The notes below the pieces were generated by a model. That model had not been told where the DNA came from. It ran no database searches and saw only the letters and a list, made by a program, of their open reading frames with translations. The translations under genes and the position numbers were made by a program. A stretch of 54,421 bases of DNA from Nitrososphaera sp. AFS (GTDB lineage: Archaea; Thermoproteota; Nitrososphaeria; Nitrososphaerales; Nitrososphaeraceae): the NCBI RefSeq assembly GCF_009898475.1, contig NZ_QURE01000002.1, positions 1-54,421 on the forward strand, read 5' to 3'. Below, piece by piece: positions 35,683 through 44,440 of this stretch. How positions within the stretch are numbered: position 1 is the first letter of the stretch; each line of letters opens with the position of its first letter.

Positions 35683-36003
35683 TCACTGCTTCATGGGAGG
35701 TTTGCTGTCGTTTACTTGTTTATTTATTGCATCTGCCATGAAGTGATTACTAACATTAACCTTAACGTCTTCTATACCTTGTAGCATATAGATATTGTCA
35801 CGAACATCCTGAGCTATCTTGAAGCCAAAAACGGCTGGACAAAATGGACTAGTGAGATGCAAATCTATGTTTACCCTACCCATTTGAATATCCACCTTGT
35901 CAACGAGCTCCAATTCCATTATGGAAACCCCTATTTCTGGATCAACCACTTTGGTGAGTTCGTCAAATATCTGTCTCCGGGTCTCTTGAATATCTTGACT
36001 CAT
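35683..36003 (-). CDS. DUF59 / MIP18-family iron-sulfur assembly protein
   Basis: 106 residues. VVDPEIGVSIMELELVDKV (about residues 19-37) is the family signature, and LTSPFCPAVFGF carries the reactive Cys used in cluster assembly or transfer. It is close to SufT and PaaD-like proteins. Placed tail to tail with sdhB, whose product needs three clusters. ATG start. Function inferred from family. Confidence 0.88.
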   Translation of the reverse strand: MSQDIQETRRQIFDELTKVVDPEIGVSIMELELVDKVDIQMGRVNIDLHLTSPFCPAVFGFKIAQDVRDNIYMLQGIEDVKVNVSNHFMADAINKQVNDSKPPMKQ

Positions 36004-36156
36004 CCCTGTTGAATTTCGTAATTATCCATATATAACTATTATATTAAACCACTATACCTATTTGAAAAGCTGAATAATGCTTTACTCATTAATTGACTGT
36101 CGATATTACAAAACCTTGACACAAACCGTTATAATATGAATATTCTCCGTCTGTAA

Positions 36157-37662
36157 TTGCAGTTTATGTATCGTTCAAGGCCTAAGGGCTCATTGCACAA
36201 AGATATGCTGGACTTTTTGTCTTCAATAGGAGATGATCAGGAAGTATTCATATACGATTTGCTAGGTAGCCAAGCGCATGTTTTGATGTTAAACGATATT
36301 GGATTGATGGCCTACAATGAAACAAAAGCAATTCTGACCACATTAGATCGATTAAAACACCATCCTAACATTTTGGATACACAAAATGCAGAGGATATTC
36401 ATGAGGCCATTGAATCCACAGTGATAAAGCAAATAGGTATGGAAATTGGCGGGAAAATGCAGATCGGACGTTCAAGAAATGATCAAGTTATACTGGACAT
36501 ACTCATGAAAGTTCGTGATGATATTAATGTAATTTGCGATTCTCTAATCATCTTACTGCAATCACTGCTGGAGAAAGCGGATGAAAATGTAAACACCGTT
36601 ATGCCTCTTTATACCCATTTGAGGCAGGCCCAAATTGGCTCATATTCACACTTCATAGTATCGTACGTTGATTCTCTGCTCAGAGATATGGAGAGGCTTT
36701 ATACTTGTTACGGCCGAATAAATCGATCCCCGCTGGGGGCCGGTGCCGTAGGTGGATCAAGGATCATGCTTGATAGGGTAAAAACTGCTAAACTCCTTGG
36801 GTTTAGCAGTGTGATCGAAAATTCCATTGATGCTACAAGTTCCCGTGATGTTGTCATTGAGTATGCAAGCAATCTGGCCATGATTATGCTAACCCTAAGT
36901 AGGATGACAGAAGATTTCATTATCTGGTCTAGTGATGAATTTGCCTTTATCGAAATCTCCGATGAATATAGCTCTTCCTCAAGCTCAATGCCTCAAAAGA
37001 AAAATCCAGACCCTCTTGAGCTCTTGAGGGGCAAAGCTGGACAGGTTTTAGGTGATCTGTTCGCAATGACAAGTATCATCAAATCCATCCCGTCAGGGTA
37101 TAGTCGAGATTTACAAGAGCTCAAACCCACTATTTGGCATATCGCTTCAACTACGAATCAGTCCCTGAAAGTTCTTACGTATATCGTCAAGACTATCACT
37201 GTTAACAAGGGAAGAATGTTGGAAGCTTCGAATAACAGCTATGCTCTTTCCTTTGACATAGCGGAATTATTGTCTGTTAAATACGGAATTGCATTCAGGA
37301 CCGCGCACAAGATTATGGGTCTCCTGGTGCAAAGGGCTGTCCTAAAGAATAAGCAACCACTCAGAATGCTTTCTAAAGAGGACGTACGAAAGGTGTTAGA
37401 GAAAACTGGTTGTACAGTAAATGCAGAAGATGTGTCAAACGACATTAAGGGCATGACTCCTAACCTGTCTATTTCATCTAGACAATCAGCAGGTTCGCCG
37501 AATCCGCAGCAAGTACAGACTAGAGTCAAACTCCTCCGCGCTAGAGTGTTTAAGTATAAAGAACAAATTTCAGCCAGAAAAAATTCCGTCAGTGAAGCGT
37601 TTCAGATGCTCTCGCTACGTGTAAAGAAATATTCTGGAAATGATGTGAGTGGTATAAGGTAA
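36157..37662 (+). CDS. argH: Argininosuccinate lyase
   Basis: Splits argininosuccinate into arginine and fumarate. Signature blocks: DIHEAIESTVIKQIG, GRSRNDQV, THLRQAQIGSYSHF, the catalytic-Ser loop SSSMPQKKNPDPLELLRGKA and SGYSRDLQELKP. At 501 residues it is slightly longer than most. The TTG at 36157 gives MQFMYRSRP; the ATG at 36166 (MYRSRPKGSL) is the likelier start. A TATA-like GTTATAATATG lies about 30 nt upstream. No other arginine gene is adjacent. Confidence 0.96.
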   Translation: MQFMYRSRPKGSLHKDMLDFLSSIGDDQEVFIYDLLGSQAHVLMLNDIGLMAYNETKAILTTLDRLKHHPNILDTQNAEDIHEAIESTVIKQIGMEIGGKMQIGRSRNDQVILDILMKVRDDINVICDSLIILLQSLLEKADENVNTVMPLYTHLRQAQIGSYSHFIVSYVDSLLRDMERLYTCYGRINRSPLGAGAVGGSRIMLDRVKTAKLLGFSSVIENSIDATSSRDVVIEYASNLAMIMLTLSRMTEDFIIWSSDEFAFIEISDEYSSSSSSMPQKKNPDPLELLRGKAGQVLGDLFAMTSIIKSIPSGYSRDLQELKPTIWHIASTTNQSLKVLTYIVKTITVNKGRMLEASNNSYALSFDIAELLSVKYGIAFRTAHKIMGLLVQRAVLKNKQPLRMLSKEDVRKVLEKTGCTVNAEDVSNDIKGMTPNLSISSRQSAGSPNPQQVQTRVKLLRARVFKYKEQISARKNSVSEAFQMLSLRVKKYSGNDVSGIR

Positions 37663-37694
37663 AGCTTATGGAACAAGTGTAACTCATCATTATA

Positions 37695-37838
37695 TTGTCT
37701 AAGGACAATTCGAAAGTCTCTGCCGAGCAATTCCGGTCCGGTAAGATGGGTGAAGCAATTTCAGCTGTGTTACCTACCAGAGAGCACCCAAAGGAGCATT
37801 TGAATAAAAATAAAACTGTTAGTTGTACCTACCATTAG
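37695..37838 (+). CDS. Possible small ORF, low support
   Basis: A 47-codon frame starting with TTG after argH (SKDNSKVSAEQFRSGKMGEA follows the start), polar, no known domain. It ends just before the tRNA-Gln gene. Only its open length and protein-like composition support it. Confidence 0.2.
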   Translation: MSKDNSKVSAEQFRSGKMGEAISAVLPTREHPKEHLNKNKTVSCTYH

Positions 37839-37852
37839 AGAATTAATAGGTA

Positions 37853-37944
37853 TAGCCCGGCCCAGATTCGAACTGGGGTCAAAGGCTCCAAAGGCCTCTA
37901 TGCTTGGCCACTACATTCGGCAGAATTCAATCTACTACCGGGCT
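37853..37944 (-). tRNA. tRNA-Gln (UUG) with an apparent 19-nt intron in the D arm
   Basis: Acceptor AGCCCGG (37944-37938) pairs with CCGGGCT, discriminator A at 37853. Anticodon stem GAGGC/GCCTT with loop CTTTGGA gives anticodon TTG. T arm CCCAG-TTCGAAT-CTGGG. The D arm should read TAGTG-TAGTGGCCAAG-CAT, but 19 extra nt (37915-37933) interrupt it after TAGT. The insert contains a small hairpin, ATTC-TGCC-GAAT. Without it a normal 73-nt tRNA remains. This looks like a non-canonical archaeal intron. Confidence 0.88.
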
Positions 37945-37984
37945 TCCGGGCGTATTTTGAATAGATGATCCCATCTTTAGAATG

Positions 37985-39055
37985 TTACGCGTTCAAACGT
38001 AGGTATGAAATCATTTTATGTAGCGGATGTTCCATTCTGTTAAGAATCCTTTTCGCCAGTTTCATATGACGTACAATGAAATCCTCATCTGTGAGCATCT
38101 TATTAGTTAACCTGACCAAATTATATTGATCTGTAGCTCTCATAGCTAATCCTGAATTTACAAGGTACCTTTCCACATGGAATCTGAAAGGTGAAATTGA
38201 TATCGTCGGAATTCCAAGGAGAGACGCCTCAGTAGTCATGGTTCCTCCTGCGCCAATAAAAACATCAGACGAAGATAATAGCGTAATACCGTCTATGACC
38301 TCGTCTAGGATTTCTGCCTTACCTACATAGCGCTTCGCAAATTGTCGAACCTGTTCGTCGTATCTTCCCAATATTACTATCTGATTTGTTTTATGAAAAC
38401 GATCTACAACGGAATCAATCATAGAAATGCGATTTTTGAAGTTCTTGTCCGCGATATAGGAGGCGTTTGTCTCTTCTGGCCTAATCAGAATTTTTTTCTC
38501 TCTACAGACGTCAGTTCGCGCCGCTTGGATATTCGGTTGTAGCTTCGACTGCCAATTTTCCTGCTTGAGCCAAGCCGCGGGGTCCAAAGCCTTGTAATGA
38601 GTAATTTTAGCTTTTGAAATCCCGAAGGGTAGCCATTCATGGACTGGAATGACCCATGGACTAAATAGATGATCAACTAGAGGTAAAGAAATCCTTGAGA
38701 CAGCGCTAGCATGGGGTGAGTCATTAAATGCAATATGCCTTACTCCTAGGCCGAACGCCACACGTGATGCTTCAGGTGAGCAAAAAGTGATCGCCAAATC
38801 AGGCTCAAATTTATTTATCAGATCAGCTAGCTCAAAAATTCGCTTGGCACTTTCTCGCAATTTTTGATAGCGACTCGCGCCGCCGTGCCTACCAACTATT
38901 TCAAGCTTAAGACTTTTTACTTTTGCTAGACCTTCTGCCTCCCTGTAATGCCTAGAAGTATAGAGCAACTCGTGGCCGTAATCATGTAAAAGAGTTGCTG
39001 CGGATCCAAAGAACATTACTTGTTTAGGTGTCAGAATATCGAACCAAATTCTCAA
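37985..39055 (-). CDS. DUF354 glycosyltransferase-like protein
   Basis: About 356 residues of the DUF354 group, which has a GT-B-like (UDP-GlcNAc 2-epimerase-like) fold. RIWFDILTPKQVMFFGSAA opens the domain. Later blocks include FNDSPHA, LIRPEETNASY, ILGRYDEQ and the nucleotide-binding-like FIGAGGTMTTEASLLGIPTI. A TTG at 39106 is in frame, but family members begin at the RIWFDILTP strand, so the TTG at 39055 is preferred. It is divergent from the dehydrogenase-like gene and looks like part of a surface-sugar cluster. Confidence 0.75.
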   Translation of the reverse strand: MRIWFDILTPKQVMFFGSAATLLHDYGHELLYTSRHYREAEGLAKVKSLKLEIVGRHGGASRYQKLRESAKRIFELADLINKFEPDLAITFCSPEASRVAFGLGVRHIAFNDSPHASAVSRISLPLVDHLFSPWVIPVHEWLPFGISKAKITHYKALDPAAWLKQENWQSKLQPNIQAARTDVCREKKILIRPEETNASYIADKNFKNRISMIDSVVDRFHKTNQIVILGRYDEQVRQFAKRYVGKAEILDEVIDGITLLSSSDVFIGAGGTMTTEASLLGIPTISISPFRFHVERYLVNSGLAMRATDQYNLVRLTNKMLTDEDFIVRHMKLAKRILNRMEHPLHKMISYLRLNA

Positions 39056-39171
39056 GATATGGCAAGGTTTAGTAAAAAGGGGATGGAAAAACCTTTCTTT
39101 AACCACACTTTAGATAGGCCTGGAGGGTGAAAAAATTCCTGTGGTAGTCTTAGTAGGGGGATTAGGGTAAG

Positions 39172-40338
39172 ATGGCTGGAAGTCTAACCACCGTATCGGT
39201 GGTCGTGTATGGGCTTAGTACTGAGGGCTATCGCTTAGGCTCTATGATGGCAGTCAAGGGTTTCAAAGTTTCATTAATAGATGAGGCAGCTCGTATGGCT
39301 ATATCGTTAAAGCCTGACATCGCCAGAACATATCCTGACGTTAGCTCTCTAATAGAGGATGAGCCCCTACTAGCGCTAGAACCTGTTGATGTAGCAATAG
39401 GGGAGGCTTCCCATATTTTTTTTGCGCCTAAAATTCGAAAGGTAGGCCAAGAGGTCAAAGCCGACGTCGCATCCAAATTTAAAGATGCCATGAGACCAAT
39501 GAAAAAAGGTTCGTCGATAATTTTCTCTCTTCCAACAGGCATAGGCGGAAATAGTGAAAACATAGCGCTAATCGAGCATGTTACAGGAATGAGTGTGGGT
39601 GAAGATATCTCCTACTACTATGTACCATTGAGTCAGGAAATAAACACGACTCCAGAATTGATCGTCGGATCGTCAAAATCTAGGCATGATCTAGAGATCT
39701 CTAAAATGTTATCCGATCCTGATCTCAAGTCTAAAATTAGCTTTATCGACATCACATCAGCGGAATTTTTACATTCCATTCGCATCTTAGGACAATATGC
39801 ACAGATGGCAAGCATTTTGGAAATTTGTAAAAACTTTAGGGACACCAATAATAAAAGCGAACCTATACGTCGAGCATTTAGTGACCTGTACCTCGATAAC
39901 ATTGCTAATGGCCTTTATGACCTCAGAGTCATAGGCTCTTCTCTGGCGGGGGCTGGGCCATTGATGTATCTAGTTAACGGGAGCATTAAAGGAACGGAAA
40001 GTTATGTTAAGCACTTAATAGATAGGGTTCGTGAACTTTTGAAGAAACGGGACTTAAAGGCTAGCAGGACAAAGGTTGCAATTGCGTGGACCTTGGATCC
40101 TAATGAGATGCGTGGTGACAAGTTAGAACTTTTATCGACTCTTGAATCCAAATTAAAAGATTACATTGGGGACGTTGAAAGACAATCCTCTTCATCGTTA
40201 GATCTATACCCCACCGAAAAAGTAAGGATCGTAATCGCCTGCTCTAGAACAGATTACATGAGAATAACGTCTAGAAGTAAGGAGAACTCGGATTTTATCA
40301 TTATGAAAGCTAATCCTATCTGCGAGATAATAGGTTAG
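39172..40338 (+). CDS. Divergent nucleotide-sugar dehydrogenase-like protein lacking the catalytic Cys
   Basis: 388 residues with the layout of UDP-sugar dehydrogenases: an N-terminal Rossmann unit (VVVYGLSTEGYRLGSMMA, residues 10-27), the VPLSQEINTTPELIVGSS middle block, the helical SAEFLHSIRILGQYAQMAS block and a C-terminal nucleotide unit (VAIAWTLDPNEMRGDKL). Where active enzymes have GFGGxCxPKD this protein reads SLAGAGPLMYLVN, with no Cys. It may be a pseudo-enzyme, a reductase or a regulator. ATG start. Its neighbours are sugar-modifying genes. Confidence 0.55.
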   Translation: MAGSLTTVSVVVYGLSTEGYRLGSMMAVKGFKVSLIDEAARMAISLKPDIARTYPDVSSLIEDEPLLALEPVDVAIGEASHIFFAPKIRKVGQEVKADVASKFKDAMRPMKKGSSIIFSLPTGIGGNSENIALIEHVTGMSVGEDISYYYVPLSQEINTTPELIVGSSKSRHDLEISKMLSDPDLKSKISFIDITSAEFLHSIRILGQYAQMASILEICKNFRDTNNKSEPIRRAFSDLYLDNIANGLYDLRVIGSSLAGAGPLMYLVNGSIKGTESYVKHLIDRVRELLKKRDLKASRTKVAIAWTLDPNEMRGDKLELLSTLESKLKDYIGDVERQSSSSLDLYPTEKVRIVIACSRTDYMRITSRSKENSDFIIMKANPICEIIG

Positions 40339-40374
40339 GCTAGTGTCTTAACCGAATTGAGATCAAGCATGTGG

Positions 40375-40887
40375 CTACTCTGTATTATTAGAGGATAGCC
40401 ATTTTGCTTGTTTCTTGTTATACTCCTCTCTTGTGTAAATTACTCTCGCCGGGTGGCCCATTACGACCATTCGGGGCGGAACATCTTTTGTGACCACCGC
40501 CGCCATGGCAACGACACTGTCTTTCCCTATAATTACTCCCGGTCTAACAACAGCCCTACTACCGATAATCGCCCCATCTTCTACAATAGCCCCTTTCATT
40601 TTTGGACTCATCGGATATGGATCGTTTGTGAACGTTGCAGCTGGCCCAATAAAAACACCTTTCCCAATCGTAGTTAAGGGAGGAATATAGACAGATCCTT
40701 CAATTCTGCATTGGTCACCGATTGTCACCTTATAATCGATGTGAGTTAGTGATCCAATCATGACGTTATCACCAATTATGGCATCATCTCCAATATAGGC
40801 AAAATGCCAAATCTTGACATTTTTCCCGATTTTAGCGGTTTTAGAAATATAGTTAGTAATGGGCTTTTGACTGTCGCTCATACTCAA
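40375..40887 (-). CDS. Hexapeptide-repeat acyltransferase (WbpD-like)
   Basis: 170 residues of left-handed beta-helix repeats from about residue 15 to 140 (IGKNVKIWHFAYIGDDAIIG, VMIGSLTHIDYKVTIG and so on), followed by the GHPARVI closing element. This is the form of sugar N-acetyltransferases that act on UDP-amino sugars next to WbpB/WbpE-type enzymes. It is the last of three closely packed minus-strand genes with the Trm112-like and Gfo/Idh genes, which supports a sugar role. ATG start. Confidence 0.85.
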   Translation of the reverse strand: MSMSDSQKPITNYISKTAKIGKNVKIWHFAYIGDDAIIGDNVMIGSLTHIDYKVTIGDQCRIEGSVYIPPLTTIGKGVFIGPAATFTNDPYPMSPKMKGAIVEDGAIIGSRAVVRPGVIIGKDSVVAMAAVVTKDVPPRMVVMGHPARVIYTREEYNKKQAKWLSSNNTE

Positions 40888-40891
40888 TAAT

Positions 40892-41182
40892 CTACATGTG
40901 CCAAGGGTTGCCGTGCCTTATAACTTTGTCAGGGATCTTACTTTTCCATTTCTGCAAAAAATTGATATCAGTCTGCCTTTCACGCAATTCATCGGGCAGC
41001 ATCATTGGGATCTCATCTATTATGGGATAGTATCTGAGACACTCATTACAGAAGAGCAGTCCTTCATTGATAATTGCTTCGTCGATCTGATTGTCCTGCG
41101 CTAAGACATCCAGTTCAAATAACTCTAAGGGATAGTGTTTATCGACAGGACAGGCCAAAATATCGATCATGGATTTCTTCAA
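40892..41182 (-). CDS. Trm112-like small zinc-ribbon protein
   Basis: 96 residues. MIDILACPVDKHYPLELFEL (starting at residue 5) and LLFCNECLRYYPIIDEIPMMLPDEL are the Trm112/YcaR signature, with a single CP pair and the CxxC. In eukaryotes and some archaea Trm112 activates methyltransferases; members inside sugar clusters have unknown partners. The start may be the ATG at 41170 (MIDILACPV). It overlaps the end of the Gfo/Idh gene by 4 nt and precedes the acyltransferase by 4 nt, so the three form an operon. Confidence 0.85.
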   Translation of the reverse strand: MKKSMIDILACPVDKHYPLELFELDVLAQDNQIDEAIINEGLLFCNECLRYYPIIDEIPMMLPDELRERQTDINFLQKWKSKIPDKVIRHGNPWHM

Positions 41183-42150
41183 TTGGATTTCAAATCCATG
41201 TATATTGGCGAACCTGTCCTCGCGGATAGGAGGGCAGCTTCAGCAACTTTTGTAACATTTGTTGCATCCTCTGGAGTGACAACGAGCTTCAAAGTTCTTC
41301 CAGAAATTACATCCAGAAAGCTCTGTATTTCGAGGGTTAATGGTTCTTGAAATTTGTCTGGACGGGGTATTATTGTTGCCTTTCCGTGGTCAATCTTTAC
41401 ACCTTGCGTAATGTAATCACCCTCTATTATGCCCTCTGTGCAAACGGCGCTAAACTTTCTAACACGGTTCGGGGTGATCCAATTTGAAGCAATTATTGCA
41501 ACCCTTTGTCCATCGAAGCCGAGCATAATGGTCGCAAAATCTTCATATGAGTGAAACTTCGTGCCTGATCTCGCAAAAACGACTTGAGGTGTGCTATCAA
41601 AAAGGTACATTGCAGTATCAATATCGTGGACAGAAGTATCATATATTATGCCAACGTCTTGGATATGTAAAGGCATTCGATTTTCTCGATGAAATTCCAT
41701 CATTATCAAGTCGCCATATTTACCGGCATCTATAATCTGCTTGACGTTTTGTATTGCCGGATTGAACCTTTCTATATAACCAGAAGTCAAAATCACACTC
41801 ATTTTCCTGGCAATCTCAATCATATGCTCACATTCACTCGATGAGAATGCCAACGGTTTCTCTACGAAAACGTGAAGTTTTTTTTCCATAATTTTTTTTG
41901 CTAGGTTGAAGTGAGTTTTAGTTGGAGTGCAGATGACTGCTGCCTCTAACGAAGGTTCTCTTTCAAGCATTTTATCAAGAGAGGAATAGTGATTTGCATT
42001 ATACAGCTTTGCAAGTGCTATCGACTTGGATTCATCTGTATCACAGATGGCCGTCAAGGCTCCCATGTCGTGTAGAACTCTTGCATGATTCTTTCCCCAA
42101 CCTCCGACACCTACAACCGCGATTTTTCGGTCTTTTTCAGCTACTACCAT
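41179..42150 (-). CDS. Gfo/Idh/MocA-family oxidoreductase (WbpB-like)
   Basis: NAD(P)-dependent sugar oxidoreductase. Rossmann IAVVGVGGWGKNHARVL (residues 9-25), VICTPTKTHF and the EKPLAF active-site motif (Lys), followed by the alpha/beta domain with the DTSVHDIDTAMYLF His. 323 residues, normal. Gfo/Idh enzymes next to hexapeptide acetyltransferases usually oxidise UDP-GlcNAcA-type sugars at C3. It overlaps ilvE by 7 nt and the Trm112-like gene by 4 nt. Confidence 0.88.
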   Translation of the reverse strand: MVVAEKDRKIAVVGVGGWGKNHARVLHDMGALTAICDTDESKSIALAKLYNANHYSSLDKMLEREPSLEAAVICTPTKTHFNLAKKIMEKKLHVFVEKPLAFSSSECEHMIEIARKMSVILTSGYIERFNPAIQNVKQIIDAGKYGDLIMMEFHRENRMPLHIQDVGIIYDTSVHDIDTAMYLFDSTPQVVFARSGTKFHSYEDFATIMLGFDGQRVAIIASNWITPNRVRKFSAVCTEGIIEGDYITQGVKIDHGKATIIPRPDKFQEPLTLEIQSFLDVISGRTLKLVVTPEDATNVTKVAEAALLSARTGSPIYMDLKSN

Positions 42151-43070
42151 ACAGGAGTTAACCAGCCACTGTACTTGGTAATCTCTGCACTTACAATTTT
42201 TGAATAAGTCACTCGAACTTGATTGGTAATATTGCCTTCTTTACCATTGCCTACTGCTCGGCCATCAAGATTGACTATTGCGGTGATTTCAGCTGCTGTT
42301 CCGGTGAGAAATATTTCATTTGCCATATATAATTCAGTTCTAGAGATGGGACGTTCAATTACATCATATCCTAAACTCCTAGCGATAATTATTGCAGTAT
42401 CTCGAGTAATTCCATCTAAAGCTGAGCAACCAACATGAGGAGTGTATATTTTATTATCTCTAACAACGAATATGTTTTCGCCTGGGGCTTCGCTGACATT
42501 GCCATATAAATCCAACATGACTGACTCGTGGTATCCGTTCCTGTTGCATTCTTGGGTTGCAAGGATTGAGTTAAGATAGTTTCCGGCCGCTTTCGCCATC
42601 GGCGGAGTAGACGAGTCATTTATCCTCCTCCAGGTAGATATACACGCATTAATTCCCTCTTCTCTAAAGTATTTGGCAAATGGGAATACTAGAATCACTG
42701 CATGCGTAGGCGATCTAGTCGTTACGTTTAAGTCAATACCATGTTGTCCTACAAACGCCATGGGTCTGATATAGCATGATTCTTTGATTCCATTTTTCTT
42801 GAGCAGTGCTATTGCTGCGTCTTCTAACTCAGAAGCGGTGTAATCGACTCTGATTGAATATATCGAAGCAGATCGACGAAGTCTTTCCATGTGTTCTCTC
42901 AACCTAAAAATGTGGAGATTATTTTTTGATGGATACGCACGAATACCCTCAAACACTGATGTGCCATAATGCAGAGCGTGGGTGGTAACAGGCACAGTCG
43001 CCTCCTCCCATTTCACAAATTGCCCATCAAACCAGATGAAGTCGCCGCCTTTTGTTCTCATCCATGGCAC
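42144..43070 (-). CDS. ilvE: Branched-chain amino acid aminotransferase
   Basis: PLP enzyme of fold type IV. FDGQFVKWEEATVPVTTHALH and YGTSVFEGIRAY open the protein. The PLP Lys is in PPMAKAAGNYLNSILA, and the Glu loop is DLYGNVSEAPGENIFVV, then SALDGITRDTAI. At 308 residues it is full length. It overlaps the Gfo/Idh gene by 7 nt, so it is co-transcribed with the sugar genes; it could alternatively aminate a keto-sugar, although fold IV enzymes rarely do so. ATG start. Confidence 0.93.
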   Translation of the reverse strand: MPWMRTKGGDFIWFDGQFVKWEEATVPVTTHALHYGTSVFEGIRAYPSKNNLHIFRLREHMERLRRSASIYSIRVDYTASELEDAAIALLKKNGIKESCYIRPMAFVGQHGIDLNVTTRSPTHAVILVFPFAKYFREEGINACISTWRRINDSSTPPMAKAAGNYLNSILATQECNRNGYHESVMLDLYGNVSEAPGENIFVVRDNKIYTPHVGCSALDGITRDTAIIIARSLGYDVIERPISRTELYMANEIFLTGTAAEITAIVNLDGRAVGNGKEGNITNQVRVTYSKIVSAEITKYSGWLTPVW

Positions 43071-43098
43071 AGTCGGCCCCCGATTATAAAAATCTAAG

Positions 43099-43746
43099 TC
43101 AAATGAATCCTTCTTTCGGAATCTTCATCCCTAGCACCCTTAGAGTGTGATCCGTAGATTTTGCATAGTCTTTTATTATATCCCAATGACGTTCGATGAG
43201 ATCTACTACACCATTTGGTACCTTCTCCTGCCAACTGTTTTCTATGTGTTTTAATTCGCTCCTTGACGCTTCGAATTCATTGATGGCTTGCTTGTACAGC
43301 AACTCTTTTACATCGGACGCGGAGCCGGCCTGCCTACGTGCTTTCAGGGGTTTGAGCCGAAAAAACGTCAGAGTGATTCTTTCTGCAATATCTCCAGTGT
43401 AGGATACGAATTCTTTCTCTCTGATATTCCTCAGAATTTGATTCCTTAATAACCATGAAAGAGGGGAAATTAAAGGAGGGAGGTATCTAATGAATGGCGA
43501 TTCTAGTGAGTAATCTGGGGAAACGTTGATAGATGCGTTTCTTCCAAACGCCGATTCAATCATCGCTTTCCTTATTTCATAAGGAAAAGGGAAGCTACGA
43601 GTGTTTATCTCTTTATCATTTTTTAAAAATCTGACAGGGTAGATATAAACATTATAATTTTTGTTCAGAAGAGACGATATAATATTTGTATGAGCAATGG
43701 TTAGAGGATTTAAGTGAGCAAGATAGACGGCAGCCACTCTCTCCAT
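43099..43746 (-). CDS. Divergent nucleotidyltransferase-like protein
   Basis: 215 residues. The N-terminus VAAVYLAHLNPLTIAHTNII resembles the (H/T)xGH loop of the adenylyl/cytidylyltransferase fold (here T-I-A-H), and FVSYTGDIAERITLTFF may stand for the second motif. The C-terminal half is helical and charged. The match is weak and the usual HxGH is not intact, so activity is uncertain. It lies 28 nt upstream of ilvE on the same strand and may be in its operon. Confidence 0.5.
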   Translation of the reverse strand: MERVAAVYLAHLNPLTIAHTNIISSLLNKNYNVYIYPVRFLKNDKEINTRSFPFPYEIRKAMIESAFGRNASINVSPDYSLESPFIRYLPPLISPLSWLLRNQILRNIREKEFVSYTGDIAERITLTFFRLKPLKARRQAGSASDVKELLYKQAINEFEASRSELKHIENSWQEKVPNGVVDLIERHWDIIKDYAKSTDHTLRVLGMKIPKEGFI

Positions 43747-43801
43747 TGGCTATACCAAACTCTACTCTACACTTAGATAACAAAAAGGGTCGGAAAGGAC
43801 C

Positions 43802-44122
43802 TTATGATACCCGTTTTACTTCTATTTCGATTGTCGAGACATTTCTAGTTCTGCCATCTTCTGATTGCACTGTCTCTGAGCCAATCCTCACATCGCCTAC
43901 TCTATAGCCAGCATTTTCCATCCTTTTCAATATGATTTGTGAAACATCTACTGCCCTGCCAATACTTAAGCCCCGAGCCTTTATAGTTACTGATGGCTGG
44001 TTAGCGAGTTGGATGAGAGTTGAGGTGACATATGCCATTAAAGGTTTCTTTCCTATATACACTGCGTCACGTGGACCATCTTTGTGAGCCTGTGGATTTT
44101 GTTGCGGTTGTGCTTCCGACAT
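43802..44122 (-). CDS. albA: Alba DNA/RNA-binding chromatin protein
   Basis: 106 residues. VYIGKKPLMAYVTSTLIQLA holds the lysine loop, and IKARGLSIGRAVDVSQIILKR is the conserved helix. The N-terminal 20 residues are a polar tail. Binds DNA as a dimer; acetylation of the Lys in the loop controls affinity in some archaea. ATG start; a TATA-like GATTTAAATTATCC (44141-44154 region) lies 26 nt upstream. Confidence 0.95.
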   Translation of the reverse strand: MSEAQPQQNPQAHKDGPRDAVYIGKKPLMAYVTSTLIQLANQPSVTIKARGLSIGRAVDVSQIILKRMENAGYRVGDVRIGSETVQSEDGRTRNVSTIEIEVKRVS

Positions 44123-44253
44123 ATCAATTTCAGTGGTCTGGGATAATTTAAATCAAGAAGATAACGATGGACGATAACACCAGTTGCTTGAAGTCTTGTA
44201 AATTGTTACTTAGGGCTTGGCTGACTTCGATGAGAGCCTCTGGCCTCTATCCA

Positions 44254-44327
44254 TGGGGCCGGCCGGATTCGAACCGGCGGTCTCCAGCGCCCGAGGCTGG
44301 CATCATACCAAGCTAGACAACGACCCC
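44254..44327 (-). tRNA. tRNA-Pro (CGG)
   Basis: Acceptor GGGGTCG (44327-44321) pairs with CGGCCCC, discriminator A at 44254. The anticodon stem CCAGC/GCTGG encloses loop CTCGGGC, anticodon CGG. T arm CCGGT-TCGAAT-type loop with GCCGG/CCGGC stem. No intron. The first 30 nt match the tRNA-Pro (UGG) at 18477. Confidence 0.93.
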
Positions 44328-44440
44328 TCGATTTGAACAATCATTGTTGAGACTTCATTAAAAATATTCGTAGATGTTATTAATGTTCATTGTGTGTACT
44401 TTTGTACAATAGTATATTCAACAATTATTACTAATTGCAT

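Noticed and set aside
41873-41902. Two T8 runs in the Gfo/Idh gene as further frameshift sites
   Set aside because: The reading frame is intact through both (KKIMEKKLHV), so they are not broken.
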